Below are positions 8,630 to 16,923 of a stretch of DNA of 64,000 nucleotides, piece by piece. This DNA comes from Methylotetracoccus oryzae. Its GTDB lineage: Bacteria; Pseudomonadota; Gammaproteobacteria; Methylococcales; Methylococcaceae. A program made the translations under genes and the position numbers. Each line of letters opens with the position of its first letter. Within the stretch, counting starts at the first letter, position 1. The stretch spans positions 1 to 64,000 of the forward strand of contig NZ_SRSH01000018.1 in assembly GCF_006175985.1 (NCBI RefSeq), given 5' to 3'. The notes beneath the pieces were generated by a model, which ran no database searches, had not been told where the DNA came from, and saw nothing but the letters and a program-made list of their open reading frames with translations.

Positions 8630-9331
8630 ATGTCTACCCGGATACTGATCGTCGAAGACGAATTGGCGCTGGCCGAGGCCATTGCGTATCGCCTCGCCGA
8701 GGACGGCTTCCAACCCGAGATCCGCACCACCGGGGCCGAGGCGCTGGCGGCGCTCCGAGCATCCCCGTTCGATCTGCTCCTGTTGGATATCGGGTTGCCC
8801 GATACCAACGGCTTCGATCTGTTACACACACTGCGGGGCTTCTGCAACGTGCCGAACATCTTCCTGACCGCCCGCGCGCAGGAAGTCGATCGGATTGCCG
8901 GCCTGGAGCTCGGCGCCGACGATTACATCACCAAGCCCTTCAGCCTGCGGGAACTCATCGCGCGGGTGCGCTCGGTGCTGCGGCGTGCCCGCCGCGAACC
9001 GAGCGGGCTCCCCGACCCGCCCAGCGCGTTCAGCGTCGACGCCGAACGGCGGCGGATTCGTTATCACGGCCATACGCTGTCCCTGACCCGGTTCGAGTAC
9101 GACCTCCTCGCCGCACTCCTGAAACGTCCCGGCCGCATCTTCAACCGGGAAGAGTTGCTGCAGCAGGTCTGGGACCATCCCGAAGCGCGCTGTGATCGCG
9201 CGGTGGATGCACACATCAAGGCCCTGCGGGCCAAGCTGCAGGCGGTATGGCCCGGGCCTGACGTGATCCGCACCCATCGCGGGCTGGGTTATGCCCTAGA
9301 AGAGGACTCCACGGTATGCGCCGCCGCGTGA
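8630..9331 (+). CDS. creB: CreB-like response regulator
   Basis: This is a 233-residue OmpR/PhoB-type regulator. The receiver domain occupies residues 1-120 with acidic residues in ILIVEDE, the phospho-acceptor Asp53 in LLLLDIGLPD and Lys near 103 in YITKPFSLREL. The winged-helix DNA-binding domain covers about 130-228 (LSLTRFEYDLLAALL, RTHRGLGYAL). The ATG at 8630 has a GAGGGAG site and begins at the canonical receiver N-terminus. It overlaps the kinase gene downstream by 16 bases, so the pair is translationally coupled. Assignment as CreB rests mainly on the partner kinase and on a CreB-type operator downstream. The gene lies 180 bases after the second DnaA box of the putative origin. Confidence 0.82.
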   Translation: MSTRILIVEDELALAEAIAYRLAEDGFQPEIRTTGAEALAALRASPFDLLLLDIGLPDTNGFDLLHTLRGFCNVPNIFLTARAQEVDRIAGLELGADDYITKPFSLRELIARVRSVLRRARREPSGLPDPPSAFSVDAERRRIRYHGHTLSLTRFEYDLLAALLKRPGRIFNREELLQQVWDHPEARCDRAVDAHIKALRAKLQAVWPGPDVIRTHRGLGYALEEDSTVCAAA

Positions 9332-10647
9332 GCCTGGGCCTGCTGCTGGCCTGTGAAGTCCTGCTGGCCGTCTTGATCAGCCACGAGGCCAGTGATCTGG
9401 AGCAGCGTTACCGCCGCTCGGCGGAAGCGCTCCTGACCGACACCGCGCGCTGGATCGCCGCGGTGTTGGCGCCGGATCTGCAGACCGGCACGGTCAGCGC
9501 CGAGCGCCTACAGCAACTGCTCGCGCCCGGGCAGCACGCGGGTGCCCCTCTGCCCGATCTGCGCATCCGGCTGACCGACCAGACCGGCCGCGCCCTGTTC
9601 GATTCGCTCAGTCGCGGCCGCCGGGCGGCTCCGGACCCAGCGGACGCGCCGACCGCCTTGCTGGTCGTGGCGACCCCGATTGTCTGGCACCAAGCCGTGA
9701 TTGGCGAAGTCCGCGTCGGCACGCCCTTGGCCGGGCTTGCGTTGGCCCAGGACAGCGCGCGGCGCCATTTCTTCCTCGGCGGGCTGTACATCGGCTTGGC
9801 CCTGATCGCCATCGCCGTGGCGTTCACCCTCTGGTGGCTGCGCCCGTTGGATCTGATCCTTGAATACCTGGCCGCCGTGCGGCGGCACCAATTCCGCGCC
9901 TTGCCGAACCTCAGCCGCAGTACCCTGGGCTGGTGCGGGGCGGTGTTGGACGCGATGCGCGATGCGCTGGCGGGACGCGACTACGTCGAGGAGTATGTGC
10001 AGGCGTTGACCCATGAACTGCGAACCCCCTTGGCGACGATTCGGGCCCACGCCGAGCTGCTGGAAGGGCCGCTCCCTGCCCGGCAGCAGCGCCGTTGCCT
10101 GACCCATATCGACGCGGCGACGGGCCGGATCCAGTCTGTGGTCGATCGCTTGCTGGAGCTGACCGCGTTGGAGAAGCGGCGCCGGTTGTCGGACCGGCAA
10201 CGGGTCAGTCTGGCCCAGGTGCTGGCCGAGGCGGCCGACACGTTGACGGTGGAATTACGGACCAAACACCTAACGCTGACCCGGGTCGTATCGGCCACGG
10301 CGAGCGTGCGCGGTCAGCAGGCCCTGTTGGTCTGTGCGGTGGTCAATCTGCTGCAGAACGCGATCGCGTTTTCACCGGAGTCGGGGGCGATCGAGGTGGC
10401 CCTGACCGACGCCGGCGACGCGGTCGAACTGACGCTGCACGATCACGGGCCGGGTATCCCGGACTATGCCCACGAGCGGCTGTTCGAGCATTTCTACTCG
10501 TTACCCCGACCCGACGGTCAGCCCCGCAGCACCGGCTTGGGGCTGACCCTGGTGCGGGAGATTGCCGAGTTGCATCACGGTCAGGTCGAGGTCACCAATC
10601 ACCCCGACGGCGGCGCCATCGCGCGCCTGCGCTTGCCGAAGGTGTAA
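9316..10647 (+). CDS. creC: CreC-like sensor histidine kinase
   Basis: This 443-residue inner-membrane kinase has an N-terminal membrane segment (about 4-22), a periplasmic sensor of about 130 residues, a second membrane segment (about 155-175, FFLGGLYIGLALIAIAVAF) and a cytoplasmic transmitter. The phospho-acceptor is His233 in YVEEYVQALTHELRTPLA, a stretch that resembles E. coli CreC closely. ATP-binding N, G1 and G2 boxes are LLQNAIAFSPESG, DHGPGIPDYA and TGLGLTLVREIAEL, followed by the F box FEHFYSLPRP, also CreC-like. In enterobacteria CreBC responds to carbon source and fermentation state. Here it is followed by a perfect CreB-type tag and an FlhDC-like pair in place of creD. Confidence 0.85.
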   Translation: MRRRVSLGLLLACEVLLAVLISHEASDLEQRYRRSAEALLTDTARWIAAVLAPDLQTGTVSAERLQQLLAPGQHAGAPLPDLRIRLTDQTGRALFDSLSRGRRAAPDPADAPTALLVVATPIVWHQAVIGEVRVGTPLAGLALAQDSARRHFFLGGLYIGLALIAIAVAFTLWWLRPLDLILEYLAAVRRHQFRALPNLSRSTLGWCGAVLDAMRDALAGRDYVEEYVQALTHELRTPLATIRAHAELLEGPLPARQQRRCLTHIDAATGRIQSVVDRLLELTALEKRRRLSDRQRVSLAQVLAEAADTLTVELRTKHLTLTRVVSATASVRGQQALLVCAVVNLLQNAIAFSPESGAIEVALTDAGDAVELTLHDHGPGIPDYAHERLFEHFYSLPRPDGQPRSTGLGLTLVREIAELHHGQVEVTNHPDGGAIARLRLPKV

Positions 10648-10674
10648 CCGGCACGCGGGCAACCGCGCCGTTTC

Positions 10675-10690
10675 TTCACACGGTCTTCAC
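10675..10690 (+). promoter_or_regulatory. cre-tag (CreB operator)
   Basis: The sequence TTCAC-ACGGTC-TTCAC fits the published CreB site TTCAC-N6-TTCAC exactly. It lies 28 bases after the creC stop and about 300 bases before the FlhD-like start. A third half-site TTCAC is at 10729-10733. In E. coli such a tag precedes creD; here the downstream genes are the FlhDC-like pair. Confidence 0.7.
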
Positions 10691-10782
10691 ACTTCCGCGC
10701 GGAATTTGCGCGGATTTCGCATCCGGCGTTCACACAGCGGGTGGATGCTGTCGGCCTCGTCAACCGAATCGAGGCCATTCCG

Positions 10783-10977
10783 ATGTATCACGCTGTCTCC
10801 GTCTACCCGCCTTCCGACCAGGCGCCGGGCCTCTGGTCTGGGCTCGGCACCTGCTTCATTTCGCCTCCGAAAACAGAAATCCCGGGAAAGCGGTCGATTC
10901 TGGTGAGCTTTCGCCCGCACAAGGGCGCGACGCACCGGTACAGTCGGAACCCGCTAGCCAACCGACCTGACCGCTGA
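10783..10977 (+). CDS. Small ORF upstream of flhDC-like pair
   Basis: This is a possible 64-residue protein starting MYHAVSVYPPSDQAPG, with a GAGG site eight bases upstream and a stop just before the FlhD-like start. It has no domain I recognise and is Pro/Arg-rich. It could be a short leader protein or simply untranslated leader between the cre-tag and the FlhD-like gene. Confidence 0.3.
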   Translation: MYHAVSVYPPSDQAPGLWSGLGTCFISPPKTEIPGKRSILVSFRPHKGATHRYSRNPLANRPDR

Positions 10978-10987
10978 GGCCTGCTTG

Positions 10988-11302
10988 ATGGATGCCGATA
11001 TTTACGACCTCAACATGCTGTTTCTGCAGAAGGCCCGCGAATGGCTGGTCTCCGGTCAGGAGCACAAGGCGCGGTTGCTCCTGGGCGTGACCCCGGACGC
11101 GGCCGCGGCGCTAAGCCGCCTCCCGCTTTCGGCACTGCGGGATCTCGCGGCCTCGCATGTGCTGTGCTACACCCTGCGCTTACCGCCGCAGCTGTGGCGG
11201 GAACTGGCGCGGCAAGAATCGGCGCAGCGCTGTGCCGACCACTTGCGCTGGCAGGTATTGGCAGCAGCCACCCGGAGCAACGATGACCCCATCGCTCCAT
11301 AG
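10988..11302 (+). CDS. FlhD-like transcriptional activator subunit
   Basis: This 104-residue protein matches the FlhD pattern: an N-terminal helix ADIYDLNMLFLQKAREWL (E. coli FlhD has HIYDINLSYLLLAQRLI), then KARLLLGVTPDAAAALSRL and LRDLAASHVLCYTLRLP. FlhD forms a hetero-oligomer with FlhC, and in enterobacteria the complex activates flagellar class II genes with sigma-70. Homologous pairs on SXT- and IncA/C-type elements (SetCD, AcaCD) instead switch on conjugative transfer genes. The ATG at 10988 has GAGG upstream; a TTG at 10985 is possible. The last 20 bases overlap the FlhC-like gene. No flagellar genes are nearby and an integrase follows, so an element-specific activator is more likely than flagellar control. 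Confidence 0.72.
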   Translation: MDADIYDLNMLFLQKAREWLVSGQEHKARLLLGVTPDAAAALSRLPLSALRDLAASHVLCYTLRLPPQLWRELARQESAQRCADHLRWQVLAAATRSNDDPIAP

Positions 11303-11849
11303 ACACCGGCAGCGGACGCTCGCCTTGCAGTTGTTGCAGCGGCGATTGCGGTCGACGCCAGTGCAGCACCTCACAGGACTGCCGATCAACGAAGTCCGAG
11401 CGCTGCACCGAGCGGTGCATGGGGTCTCAGCGGCCTCCGGCCCACTGCATCACGCCGCCAGCCTGATGGTCAATCGGCGGGTTCAAGCGCAACTGTCGGT
11501 CTACGCGCTGCTGTATCGCCGCCTGGCTGACGCCAACGCGCTGCAGACCATCGATACCGACGCGTTGATCCGCAGCTACGACCTGTTTGTGGAACTAGGC
11601 GGTCAGCGGCCAGAGACGAGCGCCGGGCGGGAGTTCCATTTCACGGCGGCCTATGTGCTGGTTCGCGATCTCTGCGCCGGAGCGGTCCACCTCCTGCCGT
11701 GTGGTTCCTGCGGGATTAGCTATCTCGTCGCCGCGGAGGCACCGGTCCCGCCGACCTGCCCGTTCTGTCCGCGGCGGGCACCACGACCGCGCGCACGCGG
11801 TCTCGACACGAGCCACTACAGGCCGCAGGAACGGGGGGAAAACTCATGA
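11283..11849 (+). CDS. FlhC-like transcriptional activator subunit
   Basis: This 188-residue protein has a helical N-terminal body and a zinc-binding cluster of four cysteines at 140, 143, 159 and 162 (CGSCG and CPFC), followed by an Arg-rich tail. E. coli FlhC is 192 residues with the same C-x2-C...C-x2-C arrangement. The segment SYDLFVELGG and the aromatic GREFHFTAAYVLVRDL fit the family. The ATG at 11283 has a CGGAG site and overlaps the FlhD-like gene by 20 bases, as expected for a coupled complex. The companion gene, the length and the cysteine pattern together make the assignment good, although overall similarity is low. Targets are unknown; the genes downstream (KilA-N, excisionase, integrase) are candidates. 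Confidence 0.72.
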   Translation: MTPSLHRHRQRTLALQLLQRRLRSTPVQHLTGLPINEVRALHRAVHGVSAASGPLHHAASLMVNRRVQAQLSVYALLYRRLADANALQTIDTDALIRSYDLFVELGGQRPETSAGREFHFTAAYVLVRDLCAGAVHLLPCGSCGISYLVAAEAPVPPTCPFCPRRAPRPRARGLDTSHYRPQERGENS

Positions 11850-11997
11850 CCTCGTGCCTAATGAGTCCCAAGTGTGTGCGGTCTTCGTGGCCACCGTCTG
11901 AGATTGAACCCAGCGACCGGCCATTCTGCCCCCTGAGGGCCACACCAAATCCGCAAAGAAAGAGACGCCATCAGAACTCATCCCACCGACACTATCC

Positions 11998-12735
11998 ATG
12001 ACTGCCCTGAGCATTTCGAACATCGCCGTGCGGCAGGACGCCGCTGGCCGCTATTGTCTGAACGATCTCCACCGAGCCGCTGGCGCTGAGCGCCGGCACC
12101 AGCCAGCCAAATGGCTGATCACCCAGCAAGCGCTGGAGTTGATCGCTGAAATCGAGAAAACCGGAATTCTGGTTATCCACGCAAAACAAGGTGTTGGCAC
12201 CTTCGTCGGGAAAGAGTTGGTGTATGCCTATGCGATGTGGATCAGCCCGATCTTTCACCTGAAGGTCATTCGCGCCTACGACGCGCTGGTGACGCAGCCG
12301 CCAAGCACGAGGGATCCGATCCAGTGGTTGAGCGATCCCGCGACGATGCGGCGCCTGCTCCTGAACTACTGCGACCAAGTGCTGGACCTGGAACAAAGAG
12401 TCCAGAGTCTCGCCCCGAGGGCGAACGCCCTCGGCCGTCTGGCGGAGGCCCAGGGTTCGTGCTGTCTCACCGACGCGGCGAAAGCCTTGCAGATACGACC
12501 CAAAGATTTGATCCAGTGGCTGTTGGCGCAGCGCTGGATCTATCGCCGGAGCGGCGGTGCCGCCTACCTCGCCCACCAACCCCGGATTCAAGCGGGCTTG
12601 GTCACGATGAAGATCGTCGCGGTGCCACGGAGTGACGGCACTGCTCGGATCGTGGAGCAGGTCCGCATTACCGCCAAAGGCCTGGCCCGGCTGGGTGAGT
12701 TGGTGCCGACCCAGCCGCAACGGGTCGCACAATGA
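11998..12735 (+). CDS. KilA-N / antirepressor-like DNA-binding protein
   Basis: Residues about 5-95 form a KilA-N domain (YCLNDLHRAAGAERRHQPAKWL, then VYAYAMWISPIFHLKVIRAYD). Residues about 135-240 look like the phage antirepressor KilAC domain, with a winged-helix part (SCCLTDAAKALQIRPKDLIQWL, WIYRRSGG) and the closing ITAKGLARLGEL. Such proteins are carried by phages and integrated elements and counteract repressors or bind DNA. The length of 245 residues is normal for the KilA-N plus KilAC form. It lies 148 bases after the FlhC-like gene and 13 bases before the excisionase-like gene. Confidence 0.82.
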   Translation: MTALSISNIAVRQDAAGRYCLNDLHRAAGAERRHQPAKWLITQQALELIAEIEKTGILVIHAKQGVGTFVGKELVYAYAMWISPIFHLKVIRAYDALVTQPPSTRDPIQWLSDPATMRRLLLNYCDQVLDLEQRVQSLAPRANALGRLAEAQGSCCLTDAAKALQIRPKDLIQWLLAQRWIYRRSGGAAYLAHQPRIQAGLVTMKIVAVPRSDGTARIVEQVRITAKGLARLGELVPTQPQRVAQ

Positions 12736-12748
12736 TGGCAGACACCCC

Positions 12749-13099
12749 ATGAGCACCCCGCCCCGCATTCTCCGCATGCGCGACGCCCCGGGCTATCTCG
12801 GGATGTCGCCACGAACATTCAACACGGTCGTGCGGCCCTATCTCACGGAGTTGCCCGTCGGCGACGGCGGTATTGGTTGGGACCGGCTTGACCTCGACGC
12901 TTGGGTGGATGAGCATAAACGCCGCAACGGGCGTCCAGCCACCCACTTGGAGGACACCCCATGTCAAAGAAGAGAACGACGCGCGGACTCAGAAAGCGCG
13001 GTGAAACGTGGCATATCCAGAAAACCATCTGCGGACAGCTCGTTTGCGAAAGCACTGGAACGAGTGACCTCACGGAAGCGGAACGCTACCTCGCGTTGA
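12749..13099 (+). CDS. Excisionase-like HTH protein overlapping integrase
   Basis: This 116-residue protein begins PPRILRMRDAPGYLGMSPRTFNTVVRPYL, the MerR/AlpA-type helix-turn-helix found in excisionases, followed by ELPVGDGGIGWDRLDLDAWVDEH. The ATG at 12749 is 13 bases after the KilA-N stop. Its last 139 bases overlap the integrase gene in another frame, and that overlapped tail (FAKALERVTSRKR) resembles the C-terminus of family members I remember, so the overlap looks real. A shorter protein ending near the integrase start cannot be excluded. The role is probably directionality factor or regulator for the integrase. Confidence 0.72.
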   Translation: MSTPPRILRMRDAPGYLGMSPRTFNTVVRPYLTELPVGDGGIGWDRLDLDAWVDEHKRRNGRPATHLEDTPCQRRERRADSESAVKRGISRKPSADSSFAKALERVTSRKRNATSR

Positions 13100-14034
13100 G
13101 GATGGAGGAAATTCGGAGAACCACGCTCTATGGTGAACGGAAAGGGCACTCCCTGGAGGAGGCGGCCGCGCGCTACCTCATGGAGAATGCCGAGCAGCGC
13201 GGCATCGCCCGACAGGGTTATGCGCTGCGCCCGGTGGTCGATTGGTTTGGCGGAGAGGTACGCCTCTCGCAGCTCAACGGCGAGACCCTGCAGCCCTATG
13301 TGCAGGCGCGGTTGGCTCAGGTCAGTACCGGCACCGTCGTACGCGAACTGGGTGCCCTGAAGGCAGTCCTGCGTAAGGCGGCCAGCGTCTGGCGGGATAC
13401 CAATGGCGTGACTTGGCTCGAGCGAGCGCCCGACATGCCCTCCGTCAAGGTGATTGCACGGAAACCTCGACCGATCACCTGGCAAGAGCAGGAGGTCCTG
13501 TTCAAGCAGTTGCCCGACTACCTGGCCTGCATGGCCTTGTTTGCCGTCAACACTGGCTGCCGAGATCAGGAGATCTGCGGGCTACGCTGGGAATGGGAAC
13601 ATGCCATGGACGACCGTTCGGTGTTCATCCTGCCGGAGACGATCACCAAGAACGGGGAGGAAAAAATGGTGCCGCTGAACCGCATCGCACAATCGGTGGT
13701 TGATGCCGAACGCGGAAAGTCCAACGAGTGGGTGTTCACCTATCGGGGACACCGGATCGATCGGATGAACAACCGGGCCTGGAAAATAGAACGCGCGGGC
13801 GTGGAGTTATCGGATGTTCGCGTCCACGATCTGCGCCACACCTTCGCGGTGCGGTTGCGGGATGCGGGCCTTCCCATGGAGGACATCCAAGACCTGCTTG
13901 GGCACAAACGGCGAACCGTGACGCACCATTATTCACGGGCCACGTTGGAACGCTTGTTTCACTGTGTGGACCTACTGACGAACGTGTCGAATCGTCCGTC
14001 TGCAGTCCTGCGCCGCGTGTACCAAGCCGCCTAA
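12961..14034 (+). CDS. int: Tyrosine recombinase (integrase)
   Basis: This is a complete phage-type integrase of 357 residues: an N-terminal arm domain (RGLRKRGETWHIQKTI), a SAM-like core-binding domain (about 60-150) and a catalytic domain. Catalytic residues are visible: Arg201 in NTGCRDQEICGLRW, His289, Arg292 and His293 in HDLRHTF, His315 in LGHK and the nucleophile Tyr324 in HHYS. It ends 32 bases before the 3' end of tRNA-Val, which is encoded on the other strand. That is the classical position of an integrase inserted in a tRNA gene. The gene appears intact, in contrast to the dead recombinase at the left edge of the window. Confidence 0.93.
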   Translation: MSKKRTTRGLRKRGETWHIQKTICGQLVCESTGTSDLTEAERYLALRMEEIRRTTLYGERKGHSLEEAAARYLMENAEQRGIARQGYALRPVVDWFGGEVRLSQLNGETLQPYVQARLAQVSTGTVVRELGALKAVLRKAASVWRDTNGVTWLERAPDMPSVKVIARKPRPITWQEQEVLFKQLPDYLACMALFAVNTGCRDQEICGLRWEWEHAMDDRSVFILPETITKNGEEKMVPLNRIAQSVVDAERGKSNEWVFTYRGHRIDRMNNRAWKIERAGVELSDVRVHDLRHTFAVRLRDAGLPMEDIQDLLGHKRRTVTHHYSRATLERLFHCVDLLTNVSNRPSAVLRRVYQAA

Positions 14035-14066
14035 ACGGGGCAAAATCGGGGCAAGGCTTTTGAAAA

Positions 14067-14141
14067 TGGTGGGCGGTGTAGGGTTCGAACCTACGACCCC
14101 TGCCGTGTGAAGGCAGTGCTCTCCCGCTGAGCTAACCGCCC
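14067..14141 (-). tRNA. tRNA-Val (CAC)
   Basis: The reverse strand reads GGGCGGTTAGCTCAGCGG at the 5' end, has an anticodon arm CTGCC-TTCACAC-GGCAG with anticodon CAC, the T-loop GGTTCGAACC, and closes with ACCGCCC-A-CCA. The acceptor, D, anticodon and T arms all pair. The 3' end faces the integrase, so it is the likely chromosomal attachment site. No second copy of its 3' end was found by eye to the left. Confidence 0.95.
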
Positions 14142-14343
14142 GCATGTGCGGCCGTAGAGGTTCGCAAATTCCAGCGGTCCATGTCAAGACATTACATCAA
14201 CGAATGCTGCTGCCTGCATTTGGTCGCGGAAGCAGAAATCGGATCGAAACGGCCGACCGGAGATTCGCGTTCCTGCCGGGGCCTGGTCTCTTCCATGAGG
14301 CCCCTTCACACCACGCTGGTAGCCTAGGTGGCACAGCGCCACC

Positions 14344-14589
14344 TCACTGTCGGTCCAACTTCAACTGGTTGACGTCCTCGGAAGATCGGTGCTCGGCCAC
14401 GCGCTCCTTGGGCTTCAAGGTCAGTTTGGCAATCCCGGTCCACGAAGCCATGAACAGCACCATGGCCAGCGAGGTGACGGTCAATCGATCGGGATATTTC
14501 ATGAAAAACAAAACCCACTTCGGTTTGATCAACCCGACGATCAGGATGACGACCGACGCCACAGCGCATATTTTCAGAAATAACAACAT
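14344..14589 (-). CDS. Small two-TM membrane protein
   Basis: This 81-residue protein is not recognised. Two hydrophobic segments are clear, at about 2-22 (LLFLKICAVASVVILIVGLI) and 39-58 (TSLAMVLFMASWTGIAKLTL), followed by a charged cytoplasmic-type tail. A GAGGA site lies about nine bases before the ATG. It is convergent with no neighbour and stands alone between tRNA-Val and oadG. Confidence 0.6.
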   Translation of the reverse strand: MLLFLKICAVASVVILIVGLIKPKWVLFFMKYPDRLTVTSLAMVLFMASWTGIAKLTLKPKERVAEHRSSEDVNQLKLDRQ

Positions 14590-14853
14590 ATTCCGTAATC
14601 CTCATTGAATCTGAGATGCTTCCGCAGCGTGCTTGATGCCACCACGCGTCCAGTACGCACGTCGCACTGCACTTCTACCCTCGCACCGACCGCGATATGA
14701 CCCCTGGCAACCACCAAAAATTCCCTTGGAGTTCCGTCACCAAACCGCGCATCGTCTAATCGCCCGTCCGGCGCGAGGCCGGGCCCGGTTCGACATTGCG
14801 CCGGCGGCGCCGTATTATTCCACGGTTTTTTGGCTGGCAAAAAGACGATCATC

Positions 14854-15120
14854 ATGGAAGCACCGTTAGCGGAACTGCTGCTCTCAGGCGTGAACCTGAT
14901 GCTGATTGGAATGGGGATCGTCTTCTCGTTCCTGCTGCTGCTGGTCTGGATCATTCAACGCACCCATGGCCTGCTTGTGCGCTGGGAAGCAAAGGCTGCG
15001 GCCCCTGCCGAGGAGCCGCAACTGCTCGCCAATAGCGGCGGCCCTGACAATCAGGCCGTGGTCGCCGCCATCATAGCTGCGGTCCATCAGCACGAACACC
15101 GCACCAACGGGGAGAACTGA
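14854..15120 (+). CDS. oadG: Oxaloacetate decarboxylase gamma subunit
   Basis: This small OadG-type subunit has one membrane helix ([20 protein letters not shown], within residues 6-40) and a hydrophilic C-terminal tail with a His-rich end ([10 protein letters not shown]), which in characterised enzymes carries Zn and helps assemble alpha with beta. The ATG at 14854 was chosen; a TTG at 14830 would add eight residues. It is five bases before oadA, so gamma, alpha and beta form one operon in the usual order. Confidence 0.85.
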   Translation: MEAPLAELLLSGVNLMLIGMGIVFSFLLLLVWIIQRTHGLLVRWEAKAAAPAEEPQLLANSGGPDNQAVVAAIIAAVHQHEHRTNGEN

Positions 15121-15125
15121 ACGCA

Positions 15126-16907
15126 ATGCAGCCATTAGGTATCACCGATGTCGTCCTAAGGGATGCTCATCAGTCGTTGTTGGCGACTCGGTTGCGCACC
15201 GACGACATGCTGCCGATCTGCGAGAAACTGGATGCAGTGGGCTTCTGGTCGCTCGAGGCCTGGGGTGGCGCAACCTTTGACGCCTGCATCCGCTATCTCG
15301 GTGAGGATCCCTGGGAACGACTGCGCCGTCTGAAGGCGAGCCTGCCCAAGACGCGCCTGCAAATGTTGCTGCGCGGCCAGAACCTGCTTGGCTATCGCCA
15401 TTACGCCGACGACGTCGTCGAGAAGTTCGTCGAGCGGGCCGCGGTCAACGGCGTGGATGTGTTCCGGATCTTCGACGCGCTCAACGACGAGCGGAATTTT
15501 CAACGCGCGATCCAGGCGACCGTTGCCGTCGAACGGCACGCACAAGCCGCGATCTCCTACACCGTGAGCCCGATCCATACCGTGGACATGTGGGTCGACC
15601 TTGCGCGCCGCCTGCAGGACATGGGCGCGCATTCCATCTGCATCAAGGACATGGCCGGCCTGCTGAAACCCTATGTGGCCGAAGAACTGGTCGGGAAACT
15701 CAAGGCCGTCCTGATGATTCCGGTGCACATGCAGTGCCACGCGACCACCGGCCTGAGCACCGCGACGATCCTCAAGGCCGTCGAAGCCGGTATCGACAAT
15801 GTCGACACCGCCATCTCGTCGATGAGCATGACGTATGGCCACAGTCCCACCGAGGCCGTTGTCGCCACTTTTGAGGACCACCCCCGCGCAACGGGGCTCG
15901 ACCTGAAGCTGCTCGAAGAGATCGCACTGTATTTTCGCGGCGTTCGCAGGAAGTACGCCGCCTTCGAGGGCTCGCTGAAAGGGGTGGATAGCCGCATCCT
16001 CGTCGCGCAGATTCCCGGCGGCATGCTCACCAACCTGGAAAGCCAGCTCAAGGAACAGGGCGCGCTGTCCCGCCTCGACGAGGTCATGGCGGAGATTCCC
16101 GTCGTCCGGCGCGAACTCGGCTATATCCCGCTGGTCACCCCCACCTCACAGATCGTCGGCACACAAGCCGTGATCAACGTGATGTCCGGCGAACGCTACA
16201 AGACGATCACCAAGGAGACCGTCGGCGTGCTGCGCGGCGAATATGGCACGACGCCCGCGCCCGTCGACCCCGAATTGCAGCAACGAGCGCTCGGAACGAC
16301 CGACCCCATCACCGTCAGGCCAGCGGACCTGCTGGCGCCGGAGTTCGACAGGATGTCGGAAGAGTTGACGCAGCTGGCCCAGGAGCACGGTGTGCAACTG
16401 GCCAGTTCGCCGGTCGATGACGTCCTGACCTACGCCATGTTTCCGCAGGTGGGCTGGCGCTTCCTGCAACACCGCAACGATCCGAGCGCATTCGAACCCA
16501 TGCCCGGCGCCGCGCCGGCAGCGACCGAAGCGCCGCAGCCCGCAGCATCAACCCCGGCCGCCGAAGGTATCCGCTCCTATGCGGTCCGGGTGAACGGCAA
16601 TCCATATCATGTGGAAATCGGGCCGGGCGATGCGGTCCGGTCGGTTACCCCGCAAGCGCTCCCGGTCGCACCGGCCAGTGCCTCGACTGCGGGCGCCGAG
16701 ACCGTGCGGGCGCCGATGGCGGGCCTCGTGCTCCGCCTCGCGGTACGCGAGGGCCAGACCGTGGCCGCGGGTGATGTGGTCGTGGTTATTGAAGCCATGA
16801 AAATGGAAACGGAGATCCGGGCGCGCACTGGCGGCCAGGTAACCCACATCAACGTCAAGGCGGGTGACAGCGTCGGTCCGAACGACGCCCTCGTAACCTT
16901 GGCCTGA
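15126..16907 (+). CDS. oadA: Oxaloacetate decarboxylase alpha subunit
   Basis: This is the carboxyltransferase subunit of the sodium-pumping oxaloacetate decarboxylase. Residues 1-300 form the TIM-barrel carboxyltransferase ([36 protein letters not shown]). A PYC/OadA domain extends to about 460, then an Ala/Pro-rich linker (about 475-490) leads to a biotinyl domain ending at 593. The biotin acceptor is Lys559 in EAMKM. Biotin-bound CO2 is passed to the OadB membrane subunit, where its release is coupled to export of two sodium ions. It is 5 bases from oadG and 16 from oadB. In an aerobic methanotroph this may poise oxaloacetate/pyruvate exchange or use a sodium gradient. Confidence 0.93.
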   Translation: MQPLGITDVVLRDAHQSLLATRLRTDDMLPICEKLDAVGFWSLEAWGGATFDACIRYLGEDPWERLRRLKASLPKTRLQMLLRGQNLLGYRHYADDVVEKFVERAAVNGVDVFRIFDALNDERNFQRAIQATVAVERHAQAAISYTVSPIHTVDMWVDLARRLQDMGAHSICIKDMAGLLKPYVAEELVGKLKAVLMIPVHMQCHATTGLSTATILKAVEAGIDNVDTAISSMSMTYGHSPTEAVVATFEDHPRATGLDLKLLEEIALYFRGVRRKYAAFEGSLKGVDSRILVAQIPGGMLTNLESQLKEQGALSRLDEVMAEIPVVRRELGYIPLVTPTSQIVGTQAVINVMSGERYKTITKETVGVLRGEYGTTPAPVDPELQQRALGTTDPITVRPADLLAPEFDRMSEELTQLAQEHGVQLASSPVDDVLTYAMFPQVGWRFLQHRNDPSAFEPMPGAAPAATEAPQPAASTPAAEGIRSYAVRVNGNPYHVEIGPGDAVRSVTPQALPVAPASASTAGAETVRAPMAGLVLRLAVREGQTVAAGDVVVVIEAMKMETEIRARTGGQVTHINVKAGDSVGPNDALVTLA

Positions 16908-16923
16908 AGCGGAACACACGCCG

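Noticed and set aside
14574-14954. Minus-strand frame with EFLVVARGHIAVGARVEV
   Set aside because: Part of it looks protein-like, but it runs antisense through the oadG start, has no ribosome site and matches nothing I recognise.
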